This document shows, piece after piece, positions 24,071 through 35,300 of a stretch of DNA of 64,000 nt; the first letter of the stretch is position 1, and each line of letters begins with the position of its first letter. The position numbers and the translations under genes are program-made. The notes under the pieces were generated by a model that did no database searches, was not told where the DNA came from, and saw only the letters and a list, made by a program, of their open reading frames with translations. This DNA is from Sympetrum striolatum (lineage: Eukaryota > Arthropoda > Insecta > Odonata > Libellulidae), in assembly GCA_947579665.1 (NCBI GenBank), contig OX388343.1, positions 103,297,657 through 103,361,656 of the forward strand, in the 5' to 3' direction.

Positions 24071-24603
24071 TTATTTTTGCACACTTTCCCCATTTACAGC
24101 CAAACGTTTCTCTCAACGGTGAACGTGTTTTCTCGTCTTCTGAATAAAAAATGTTCGCGGCCTTTTCTTGATCCACGAACTCACTGCGTCTTTCAGTCCA
24201 TCATCTGTGGTGAAATGAAAATCTTTAACATCCCTCTTTCGATGAAAAAAGGAGCGAAAATTGCAGGGCGCTGAATCTGAAGAGTATGAAGGGAGTGTAA
24301 TGGGTTTTAATTTCAACTTCACAAGAGCCTCCGCAGTTGCACGTGATGGCAGAACATTACCGTATTGAAGAATTATCGGCTTAGTGGATTTTGGACCGCG
24401 TCTCCCAAGGCGTCTTCATGCGTTGCTGCAATATGGCGATGGCTCTCCATCCGATGCTTCAAATCAGTTGCACCAATGAGAAATTCTTTTTCCCACATTC
24501 AGATCGAAAGTTTCATTATCATGGACAGCTTTAACTGACAACGAGAGTCACTTATTTTTTCAGCTGTTAGAAATTCAATGCGTACACATGGTTTTGGAGC
24601 CAT
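24071..24603 (-). pseudogene. Dead, internally deleted mariner transposase
   Basis: On the minus strand an N-terminal piece starts at 24603 with MAPKPCVRIEFLTAEKIS, like the helix-turn-helix start of SETMAR-type mariner transposases. About half of the usual ~345 codons are missing. The C-terminal part resumes with RATAEALVKLKLKPI, then LPSYSSDSAPCNF, DDGLKDAVSSWIKKRPRTFF and KTRKHVHR. It ends with a frame change and a stop at 24071-24073. The expected HDNARPH motif is QYGNVLPS here, so its aspartate is Gly. The aspartate of the SDYHLF-type motif is Asn, and the region of the first catalytic aspartate is gone. Stops lie upstream of the C-terminal block. It therefore cannot encode an active enzyme. 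The terminal inverted repeats were not located. Confidence 0.88.
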
Positions 24604-25532
24604 TAACATATCTGGAGTATTCGAATCCATTCCAATGACGACCGACAGAAAATTAGTGGGATTTAATCAATGAATATTGATATGTTTACAATACAGTACA
24701 GCTACAAGAGAGTTCCAAGCGCTTTGGTGAATCTTGTTCTACTTTTCCAGGTAGATGTGATTGTCCATCTCTTATCAGTCGACCCTGCATGATATGTACA
24801 AACTATATGATATGTATTACATGATATTTGCGTACATGATATGTACGAAAGTTGCATTTCTCAAATAATCGTAGATGGAATATACATGAGGCATAAAAAG
24901 TTTAAGCAACTTTCGTAAAATGTAAACTCAGAATAATTCATTTATTAAAAATACGCATATTCATAGCTCGTTCATTCTCTGGGCTGTTGATTTACTTAGA
25001 AAAAGTTTCTTCGAAAATATTTTCTATGAGCTTTTCGATTGCCTTAAGTACAGTAAGTGATTTTGACAATACAAAAATTGTCCCCATACAGTAATTTTAA
25101 AAATATAAACTCCCATGGCAGAGAAGTATCCTGGTATTCTGCGGTTATCCCACGGCATAAGGAGATTGGTTTTCCATGCTCGGTACTCTGGTGGAGCGGT
25201 GATAGGTCGGAGAATGCTTACCGCACTATTTTTGTTGTGGTACGATTAATATGGTAAATATCTTTTCCTGGGCAAATAAGATTTCTGTACCACTGCTTCA
25301 TAATTTGCATTCGTAATAGTATAAAATATTATATGAAACACTAAATAAACGCTTAATAAAAACCTCTGTATAAGTGTACGTCGAATGAACAATTACATAA
25401 AAGTATCACCTGTATTTTCTCTACTCTTCGAATTTCATATTTTTATCGAGCAATTTATAATATGCAACCCTTCATCTTCACATAAAATCATCTCATAAAT
25501 GATGTCTGTAAAATCGTACACTCATCTATAAA
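24604..25532. other. Anonymous AT-rich DNA
   Basis: The first ~90 bases may be the 5' leader of the mariner relic. Near 24785-24848 the motif ATGATATGTA recurs several times as an irregular local tandem array. No gene recognised. Confidence 0.3.
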
Positions 25533-25615
25533 GTACACTCCTGGCCAAAATTAACGCAGCACCTCCCAAGCGATCCTTACGGCCGGTGCTGCGTTAATTT
25601 TGGCCAGGACTGTAC
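25533..25615. mobile_element. Tc1-type mini-palindrome (MITE)
   Basis: Two 31-bp arms, 25533-25563 and 25585-25615, are inverted copies with a single mismatch and share CCTGGCCAAAATTAACGCAG. They flank only 21 bp. A TA lies at the outer end of each arm (25534-25535 and 25613-25614), as expected for Tc1/mariner target duplication. The CTGGCCAAAA core is typical of Tc1-like terminal repeats. The element is therefore little more than two joined Tc1-like ends with no coding room. Arm identity of 30/31 argues for a young insertion or for conversion between the arms. Confidence 0.82.
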
Positions 25616-28600
25616 ATACATCTTATTCCTGCCGAAGCTAACAACTTATATACGAGGCTTGTTTCAAAATTACTCGTTATTGACAGAATCAATGTATCTC
25701 GATCCCTCCATGACAAATTTATTTTGAAATCATTCTCAAACGATCGTTTACTTGCAAATAAACTTTATTGAGGAAAACACGGGCTTATAACGCGGGATAT
25801 TTGATCTTTATCTAGAGTCTGCGACCTGCACAGAAATTTTAGATTGGCTAGGGAGTAAATAAGGGTGGTAGAAAATATAGGGAGTCAGATCTCCGAGTCA
25901 TTGGAAGCGGAGAGGGGTTCTACTCACCCCTTCGTTCAATTTAGACTCATCCATATTATTATTAAAATCATCCGTAGAAAGCAAAATATTTTCCAGCTTT
26001 TTATCGCCTGATTTAATTATTGAGAGAATTCGTCTACATTTTTCAAACCTATTTCTTATCCAAATCTCAAAAGGAAATTTTCTCATCAAGTTAGTGATCT
26101 CCAGAAAATTTTGTAACTCTTTAGCGTCCGTTTGTTGCATAGTGAATTGAAGTTTACTTGATTGTATATCAGTGACATTTTCAGGCGTGTATTACCAGTG
26201 TAGATGACCCTAGTCAATATGATGGATTTGCTTAATAATTACGATATACTTGATGAACCAATACTATTGTATTTCTTGGGGTACTCCAAAAAGCATTTGA
26301 AGGACTTATTAATCTTGTATTTCGTTAAATAGATGAGGAAAATAAATTTAATAAGTGTACGCGGATTCCTCGACTCTAAAATGCCATAATTCACAGAGAA
26401 TCTGTTATTATCTGCTTTGTCTACTAGTAGACTAAGTTAAGATGTTTACTTAACTGTTTATATTTCGCCACGAATTCGCTCGATTAAAAGCGATATTAAT
26501 TGTTTTTGTGGAAAATTATTGAACATATCTTTTTCTATTTTTTTATGGCTGGACTACGCTGTAAAGTACTAGGAAATGCAAATTTATAAAAATAAATACA
26601 ATAGGTAGTCAGAAAATTTTTGTGTAAATTTTCATAAATATAAATAAATCATACACCTAATTTATCGTGAAAGTTAAATTGTACTTTTTCTTGCAAGTAT
26701 TACGTTATGCTTTTTGCGACTGCCATTTTAACTGGCTATTATCAATGTTTGATATTATAAATTATTCTTGATTTACTTTCCTTTGCCGTTTTAATTCTCT
26801 TTCCTTTTCCGAGAGTGATACTTACCCAATTTGTAAACTGCGATTTTTCATTTAAATATCAACTGGTAATTACAGAGCTTCCCTAATCTCATTGCTTTAT
26901 CTACCTTGCACTGTTTGTTACTTGAATTCCATTACTGAGACTTGTGTAATATTTCAATTGAATGATCTTAGCTGACCTTTGTAAATGTTTGTACACACAA
27001 TAGAAAAACTAGGGATTATTATCACTTTGCAAGCACTTTCCTTGGTTTGTACGTATTTTTCTTTGCTCTATTAATGCGGTGGAAGTTTTCAATTTTTTTT
27101 CGGGAATGAGTTTTTCTTTTAAATCTTTTGCGGTTTCTGTTAATTTAAGTGTATTTACTCGCTACTGAATCAGTCTTAAATCTTAAAATTGTTCCACTGA
27201 TTCCGAGTTTAAGGCCTGCCGAATCGATTTTCCAGGGAAGAGAGATTATTCTTCCTTTTAAAAGCCGAAAGTTAACCGATTCCTATTTTTTATAGCTTAT
27301 AAATGTGTTACACAATTATGCAACTCAGAAAATCGAATGTCCTCAACTCTTAAGTTTATCGTGCGGGAAGGTATTTACATGATTTCATGACATTGCTTTT
27401 ACTCTTGTGTTTTCCTCATAGAGCATGACCGTATGGGCAAAAAAATCATCAGAATCCACAGTTTTCGATAAAGTACACATTCTATTGAAGGGTTGAATAT
27501 TCGGTAGTTTCATAGCTAAGTAACAGAAAAGGAACGCACCCATTTCACCATAGTCTTAGTTACTTTATACGCAAAGCTGAAGAATTATACTTTGCGTGTA
27601 TTGAGGAATGCGAACTTTCTTGCAGTTAAAATTCCGCTCTTGAAGAGAACGTACTTCAGTTTACTTGCTTTGAGTTTGTGTCGCTAGGCGGCGTGTGTGA
27701 AGCGTTGCGGCTCCTGAAAATTTATGGAACCATATTTTGCGTGTTATCTCCATTATAAAGAATATTTAAAAATATTGAAAAAATTGATTTTGAGTTATGA
27801 GCCCTTTCGACGATTAACTCTTTTCCACAATTTTCCCCTCTTTCTCCTATGCAAAGAAAAACGTTTCCTCTCATTAGTTACTTGCAATGCATGTTGATGC
27901 ATATGACTCTTAAATCTATTTTGAGTTTCTTTCATATTCGATTTGGAGTATCGCTGGATAAATCTCAGTGCTACAACTGCAGAAATACGTAATTGCTCCA
28001 AAATACAATTTAATATAATTATGGCATCTATGAATGCTTATTCATATTAATATTACTAATATTTTGTTCGATATATTTCATTTCATTTGTTCATAAAAAT
28101 TTATGGAACAATTGAAATTTCTGCAATTTTTTCCTTAAAACGAAGTGCGAAAATATCAATAAAAAATGAATGGATTTTTAATTATCGACAGTATTAGTAG
28201 CACTATTGTTAAAAGTGCTTTGGCAGCTTCGGCCATTTCACAAATGGGCTCTCTCCTGTCTTTCGTATCGAGACCTCTTGATGGAATATTTATTTTCCTG
28301 CAGATCACCTTTTTTAATTTTACATCTCAAAGAAAATATATTATTCAGTTCTGTTTACTCAAAATTCTGTGAAAAGTATTTAAATAAACGATTAATTGCG
28401 TTCATGAGTTTTAATGTATAATTCAGTTGACTTTTTTGGTAAAATTATAGATCAGTGACATTACTTCTTTAGTATTCTTCAAGGAGTTGGATTCTTTAAA
28501 TCTTAACAATGTACGAATCAATGGGTTGCTGTTTACTCCACTTTTACACCTTTTTTGATAAATAATATTTTAAGTTGAATTTATTTTATTTATACAGTAT

Positions 28601-28830
28601 TCACAGGTTGTTGTCACCATCAATACATAATGCATTTTTAGATTTTTACAAACGGTACGTGCATGTATACAATTTACGGACTTTTACGATCATTAACTAC
28701 AATTCTTGTATTTGAAAACCAAAGAATTCGTTTCTTATACGAATTTTAATTAGAGTTACAAATAAAAATATACGACTAAGTATACATTTTCTATCCTTTT
28801 CCAAGTATTTTACACGTTTGTCATTAGGGA
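25616..28830. other. Anonymous AT-rich DNA
   Basis: No gene, RNA or repeat recognised. Short frames (for example 25898-26140 and 27795-28001, both minus) have no family motifs. Confidence 0.35.
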
Positions 28831-29510
28831 TTGCAATTCGGTTTCTACAGAGGTTCCGTAGTCTCGATCCTCCCCCCTCTCCCCCTTCCCCCTTCCATCG
28901 GCAGACTCGCAAATCCGTTAAATTTGCGCACAGTTTCAATGAGACCCTAGTCTCACTTTGGAGGGTTTCAAAAGGCTTCGTGAAATTACAAGAATCCTAC
29001 ACGCAATTACATATTTCCCCAAGGCTGGCGCCTAGCTATCAGTTCGGGGGAAATGTTCATTAAATTTCAACCCAACGAATACTCATCTTCAGTCTTCATA
29101 AGCAACGTAACAGAATATCTTAGCTGGTTATCATCGAAGTAAAGCGTCTTCCCACGTCTCCGTCATGAAAGGCCTTCCGAAAGGAAGTCTCCGAGAGCCT
29201 TTTCGTATATCCATCTCCACCGAATTTTCTCCCATTTTCAGATATCAACTGTCTCGTCCTTCCGTTCCCATGCCTTTGTCTCTCTCACGTGAGTCTCCCC
29301 TCGCTTTTGAGGGAAAAGACACAGGAGGAGAAATAGCATTATAGAGAGGGAAGCCATCTTGGGTGATGCGTCGCGAGTTGTGGGAGATGACGGATACTTC
29401 CGCTGCGAGGCGCTCTTGTACCGTTCAGGTGACAAGTGCCACGCATTTTGACAGCCATGGAAGGGTGAGTGACCCAAAGGGTGCACGAATCGGAAGATAA
29501 ACAAAACGAA
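28831..29510. other. GC-richer block, no gene recognised
   Basis: It starts with a C/T-rich tract (28865-28900), and GC content stays raised to about 29500. Frames on both strands (28697-28939 and 29238-29504 minus, 28818-29063 plus) show no domain. It may be regulatory or an unrecognised exon region. Confidence 0.25.
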
Positions 29511-29819
29511 AGCGTGAACAGTTAGTAATGCATTTATGTATTAATAATGCGCAATTCTTCGCAACTCAGTGACAGTTTGCGGTAATGGATGTGCTTGTCG
29601 ATGTTCATCGAAAAAAATATCGAAAGTAAAATCCAAATGTGTAGAATTTAAAAATACTCATTTATAAAAGCTATTGTATTTGGTGTATTATCCATTTCTC
29701 GAATGTTTTCGACGATTATAAGAAATGTATCCCCACATTGATGGCAGGTTAGATGGAAGATGAGACTCTTCAGCTCTTGTCTTAATAAAGTTCTTATAGA
29801 ACTTACATAATAATTTAGG
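29511..29819. other. Anonymous AT-rich DNA
   Basis: No gene or repeat recognised. Confidence 0.3.
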
Positions 29820-29880
29820 ACCGTGCTTTCATACCGGTGTGCCGCAAAGAATGTATTGTATAGATTTTTCGGATACTTTT
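29820..29880 (+). mobile_element. Possible hAT-type left end, fragment
   Basis: GTGCTTTCATACCGGTGTGCCGC at 29823-29845 matches the left terminus of the element at 32571 at about 18 of 23 positions, including the diagnostic ACCGGTGTGCCG. No right terminus follows, so it would be a solo or truncated copy of the same family. Confidence 0.3.
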
Positions 29881-30504
29881 CTTTTATTATCTTAGGAGCA
29901 GATGCTCATCTACTTATAGATTAAGAAATACTGCAAATGAGTAAACTAAAAGAAGCCACATAAAACAAAATCGCACCTTTAGCAAATATTTACGCATCTA
30001 AGATTAGAATGATTTATAAATCTAAATCATCATGATATTTGACTGCCACCATTATATGATATAATATTTATATGAATGACTTTCATATTGGAAATTGTAT
30101 TTTATTACCCAAAAAAGTATTTTAATCAAAGTTCTACTATACTATATGCTATATAATACAAACATTTTGCAAGATTTCTGAATTTAAGGATTCATTTCAC
30201 ACAAGCTGCCATTTTTTAATTATCGTTCCTGATGGAATAAATAAATATTGAATTTAACTTATTGTCATTTGATTGGATGTGGCGTTTGTTCATCAAAAAA
30301 TTAAATAATTACTTTACAGTAAAAACAAACTTATTCTGCTTTTAAGTCATAGGCAATGTTTTGGATACAAAATTAGAGACCTGTGGTTATTCACATTCAT
30401 TGCAAATTACTTTAAAAACCAACCAAATGCGAATTGAATATAATTGCTATAGTTAAATATCATTTACTCATGATAATGTAATGATGATAAGTATCCGTAA
30501 GTCA
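29881..30504. other. Anonymous AT-rich DNA
   Basis: No gene recognised. Confidence 0.3.
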
Positions 30505-30620
30505 CCTTTCCACGCAAGAGGAGCAAGCTGGTGCTGCAATCCCAAGATCCTGGGTTCGAATCCCTGCTAGTCAGATTATCCTGGTTAGGGAATGGTAGTG
30601 CGTGTATTATTGTTTACATA
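30505..30620 (+). repeat. tRNA-derived SINE, copy 1
   Basis: A B box GGGTTCGAATCCC (30552-30564) is followed by a body that reads TAGTCAGATTATCCTGGTTA and then GGGAATGGTAGTGCGTGT. The same body after the same box occurs at 40141 (plus) and near 61640 (minus), which defines a family of tRNA-headed SINEs. The A-box region (near 30520-30535) is degenerate in this copy. No 3' tail can be fixed. Confidence 0.75.
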
Positions 30621-31600
30621 ATTCACTGTAATCAATCATAAATGCGCGTCTCTAAGGACTTTTAAATAAACAAATATTGCGGCTCAGTTATTGAGACGGA
30701 GATAGTTTATCCTATTTCGTCTTAACACCTCAAGCCTTAAGAAATAAGAAGCGCCATGGAATTTCACTTAATGAGGTCAGAGCAGGTATTTAAAATTTAA
30801 TATCAATATACATATTGAAACAGAAAAAATTACCGCATAACAATAAATAAATAATTTAAATCTTATGTGAATCTCTCTCAATCAGGTCAATCATGGTGCA
30901 TCTATCTTTCGTTATCCTTGATTTAGTTTATTAGAGAAATCCATTCCTTCCCATCAAATACAACGGGAAATAAGTCATAAAAATGTTTTAAAAGTTACCT
31001 CCGAATGCCACTTGTGGAAATAGTTACCTGTTAACTTTCCTAACACTCAGCATAAAAAAACTAACTGATGGATTTACCAATATTAAATACTTTCCAAACT
31101 TCTTCCATAGCTAATGCAACAGATATAGCTAGGCATAATCAGAAATTTCCCGAAAAGGTATTTTAAGAAATCTATATATTGTAGTATAAAAATGTTGGTG
31201 CACATATTTTGTAGTCATAGAATTACATATAAACCAATATAATGGTATGAGCTTTGAAATATTTCGTATTATCAAGGGAATCAATCTTAGAAAAAATATT
31301 ATATCCTCAAAATGAGTTTCAATGTTTATCTATAAATTTAAATGGATCAAACCAGAATTATCAATAAACTTAGGTTTTAAAACGTGCACTTTCCATCTTA
31401 TTTTGCGTCATCTTTAGAGTATAATCATACGGTATGATTTCGAAAGATACTTCTACGATACACATTTCGATTCTACAAAATAGAACTGAAAGGCGCATGT
31501 CAAAAGCGGACGGTCTAGCTAAAAGCTGCGTAATACGCAGGGTCAATGTAGAGATTGCTATTACGCATCCCTAAGCGAAGGTCCCTTCTCAACAGGATTT
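30621..31600. other. Anonymous AT-rich DNA
   Basis: No gene or repeat recognised. Confidence 0.3.
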
Positions 31601-32400
31601 AATTCGGAATTTTCGAATCTTTTCCATTCGTAATCATTGAGCGCCGAGAGATGAGCCGGTTAAAGTTGTTTCCTCACATATTAACGTTAGCATTTTCAAA
31701 TCGATTTTGCCTCAATTTATTTTTCCGACTCAAAAACCGCAAAGGATTCCCTCCAAGGATTTCTCTCCGCCGACTCTCTCGTTTGAGGAGGGAAAAACGG
31801 TTGGTCCATCTCGCATTTCAAAGTGCACAATAAAAGCAACGAAAGGAGATTTATTCAATCGTTTATGCATTCTAATCTTCTAAATTGATACGGCGGAGAA
31901 GGCCGAAATAGAGAGAGAAATAAAGAAACTCGCGGATATCTCTTCTCCACTCTTCCGGCAATGGAGTCTGTATATCGCTCTTTGGAATCCCGTTTTCCTT
32001 TAGAGTCCGAAATAAAACGAGTGAAAGAGAGCGCGCGCATTCGACAAATTCGGGTTAATGACGATTTTGAAAAACTTTCCGTGAAACGCGAATGCCGAGA
32101 ACGCGTAAAAATCTTTCGAATAATAATAACATACTTTTTAAACGGCCTCCACGTGTCCATTTCCCAGAGCGTTATTTCAGTGCGGTCAGTCAGACGTTAT
32201 TCAATTTTTTCTTTTTTCGCCTTTTAGAGTTAAGCTCGCCCTTTTTTGGGAAAGTGCGGTCGGAAAGAGGTCGCGCGGTTGACGCACGGATTCGAAGCTG
32301 CTCTCCAGTGGCACTTTTTGCCGCAGCGGTAAACGGACGGATAAGAAATTAACCGGAAATATTCCGTTCGAAGAATTTCCAGAAATGCAGCGTAGTGTTT
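31601..32400. other. GC/CpG-rich block, no gene recognised
   Basis: CpG is dense here. Counting 31981-32160 by eye gives about 18 CG steps in 180 bases, roughly twice what the base composition predicts. Frames on both strands are open through 31855-32463, but all are Arg/Ser/Phe-rich and have no domain. A short hAT-type element lies just to the right. It could be a regulatory block, promoter-proximal DNA or an unannotated exon region. Confidence 0.3.
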
Positions 32401-32561
32401 GAAGAGCAGGTTATAGAACGATCCAACCAGCCCTATGGGCATTCCCTCGGAATAGTGTGCCATCTGATGGACTAATTTTCCCTGACCGTTTTATCAGAGA
32501 TAAATGTATTCATTACCTGCGTACGTTAGGGGTGTTCATTAGCAAGCGGAGTGTTCCATAC

Positions 32562-32871
32562 CTCTAAATGCAGTGCTTCGCAACCGGTGTGCCGTGGCAC
32601 ACTGGTGTGCCGTGAGCCGGACACACGTGTGCCGCGGTCAAATTCAATGTATTCGACATTTTACAATTTTTCATTATGTATTTAATACACAATAACAAAT
32701 TATTTTTCAAAATGTAGTATAGAGTGATTATTATAACTAAATTTGTATAGTATAGTAAAATGTGTGTATTAATTTAATACCTACATATTTTAGTTTTGGT
32801 GTGCCGAGGAATTCTAGGAAGAATTTTGGTGTGTCGTAGGTGAGGAAAGGTTGAGGAGTATTGCTCTAATG
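32562..32871 (+). mobile_element. hAT-type non-autonomous element
   Basis: The element spans 32571-32863 (293 bp). Its left end CAGTGCTTCGCAACCGGTGT and its right end, which inverted reads CAATACTCCTCAACC, are both of hAT type (CAxTxCTxCxCAACC style). Target duplications of nearly identical sequence flank it: CTCTAAATG at 32562-32570 and CTCTAATG at 32864-32871. This is the 8-bp class expected for hAT, with one base lost or gained. The interior is AT-rich and non-coding, with GGTGTGCCG repeated near the left end and GGTGTGCCG/GGTGTGTCG near the right. It depends on a transposase supplied elsewhere. Confidence 0.82.
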
Positions 32872-34250
32872 GGACGAGATCAGCGCCTATGAATCCCTTA
32901 TCTATATGAACCTTAATTCATAAGATTAACGTAACGGGAAAATAAATTCATAGTTGATTATTAGAAAATGCTTGAGAAGGTGAATTGATGTTCAACTTTC
33001 AAACGATACTAACTTGTGTGATTGATAACTGTCCATGATATACATATATTCTCACCCGCAGAATTGAAAACAGACGCAGTTTTTTTTCTCTCTTCAAAGC
33101 AGCTGTATCTATTTCATTATGGGGGAATTTTTGCTAAATTTATACATACGGGTAAGAATATGTATTACATTTTGAATTCCTTTCAAGAGGAAAATATTAC
33201 TATTGTACCTCTGATGTTCTCTTACAGCATTCGTTTGCTTAGTTTGCTTTATTTTGTGAGAAAGTATGTACCTACAGGACGATGAAGAGGCAAATTAATC
33301 GTTGTCTCATTAAATAGGATCTCAAAAGTTTTTACAACAATGATTCTAAGCATTTCGATGTATTCCCTTATGTTGCTGTTTCAAGTAAAACAGTATTTTA
33401 CTAAATATACAGATGGTGCATAGATCTCTACGATTCTTGTGATTCGGCTGTACAGCAGATTCTGCAGGTATGATTTCACAGCTTACTTGAGTTACAATCA
33501 CAGGTGATATTGTTGCGTATTACAACTTTTTATTGCGATTGATATAACTTTGAGATTATTTCAGATCTTAAAAGGGTAAGGTGAATAGAAGTGTAAATTG
33601 TGCAATCTCTCTGTGCAGTCCTCAAAATTGTCAGTAATGTCGAGGAAGTTGCCATAATACGGTATCGTAACGCATTTAAAACTCTATGCAGCTTTTAGTG
33701 CGCTTTCGAAGGAATGCCTCGTTGTGACAAACTCATTGAATTTTTTGTGTCCATCCATATTACATTACTTTGTCCTTGGATTATTCTCACAGAAAAATGG
33801 AGTAGTTACTTTAATTTCTCACCTTTGTTATGATGTTTGTATGTTTTATTAGAGATTTGGAGCCATTCCTCCTAAGAGATGTATCTAATTTTAATTGAAA
33901 TATGCTTTCACATAGATATATTTTGACATTTAAAACATCACTCCTTGAAATTAACATCAAACTAGCTACATTTCCGATCAGAATGGATCGCCAAAAATTG
34001 ATTTTTATTAAAACTTAATGGATCTTATATAACATATTTTCTTTAAATTCTCGATTATCAAAGTACCCGTATATTTTTATCCGTAAGAATTGATTTCTAA
34101 GTAAGCTATGTGTTCAACATTTATGTAATAGACATCCCTCCGAAAGGGTGAATGTCGTGTGGAAAGTAATTAGGAAAATAAGGCATTATTTTCTGGAATC
34201 GCATCTTTTGCCAGCAATTTCCGAGGAATATCTCCTCAGCGTGTGAGATT
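32872..34250. other. Anonymous AT-rich DNA
   Basis: No gene recognised. The 87-codon plus frame at 33022-33285 has no domain. Confidence 0.3.
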
Positions 34251-34345
34251 TCGTTCAGCTCTTACGCCCACGGAAACGTGATGTCTGCATCTCGGAGGTC
34301 GGCCGTTCGAACCCAGCGCACGCCTCTACCGCGTGTTTGGGGACT
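34251..34345 (+). repeat. tRNA-like SINE head, second type
   Basis: A B box CGTTCGAACCC at 34304-34314 lies in a GC-richer ~90-bp segment that stands out from AT-rich flanks. The segment contains CTCGGAGGTCGGCC before it and GCGCACGCCTCTACCGCG after it. The post-box sequence differs from the 30.5/40.1/61.6-kb family, so it would be another family. The A box is not clear, and a chance match inside a GC-rich patch is possible. Confidence 0.4.
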
Positions 34346-35272
34346 CCGTCCCTCCCGCTTCGCTGCAATTCTATTCTTTTAGTTGTTATCGCAATTCAAA
34401 TGAAATGTAAACGTCTGCCAGGCATAAATTATCAAAGATGTTATGATTACTTAAATTATTGGTAAAAATTACTATATATGATGCATTTGTGATTAAAAAA
34501 AAGCAACTACTTGGAAATTGCTAAGTCATATGTAGTAAATAAAAGAATATACTTATCGGTTATACTTATCAGAACTTATTCTTCTGATAGATGTCGAATT
34601 TTATGATTTCAAATATCAGGAAGAACGAATGAAGTAGGAATGACTTTCTATGCAGTATAATTAAGATAAATATGAACTATGCATATTAAAATATATTACT
34701 TAAAAATGTACATTACATAACTTAAAACATTATACCTCATCAATTTATTGCTACTGTATTATGAAAGTATGCTATCGCGATTAAGAGTATAAACAAGAAA
34801 ATATTGAAATTAGTTATTGTCGATAAGTTTGAATATGTATACATTTATAGATATTACGTCTTTTATCCATTTTCCTTTCTGAAATATTGCATATTTAATA
34901 AAATATCATGCACTTTCCAGGAAAGAATTTTTTTAATGGGTGGAATTAGCATCAAATAAAAAATAATAACGTCGTTTAATAGTAAATTCTGGCTAATGCA
35001 CTTTAGAAATTTTAAATCTTTGGAGGAAATGGTTTTGAAAGTTCCATCAATTTTTTCTAATAACAACAATTTAAATTTTCGGCTCTTCTATTAACTACAT
35101 GAATGAACGAAGAAACATATCAAAGTTCAATAACTTATAGTTTACTTATATTCAAATAGGCTGATTGCGTGTACTACATGAAAGTAATCATAGCCTTTTG
35201 AAATTATTGATGCATTTTGATGCTAATACTTACAAAAATATTGATAAATCCATAATGGAACTGACTGAAGGA
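34346..35272. other. Anonymous AT-rich DNA
   Basis: No gene or repeat recognised. Confidence 0.3.
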
Positions 35273-35300
35273 CAAGAACCGCAAGTAATTGCGGTTCTTG
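35273..35300. repeat. Perfect 12-bp hairpin
   Basis: CAAGAACCGCAA (35273-35284) and TTGCGGTTCTTG (35289-35300) pair perfectly around a 4-base loop, GTAA. It is short and stands alone. No T run follows on either strand, so a terminator role is not supported. Confidence 0.6.

Noticed and set aside
24780..24850. CRISPR-like or regular tandem array of ATGATATGTA
   Set aside because: Spacing is irregular, units are too short, and the context is eukaryotic.
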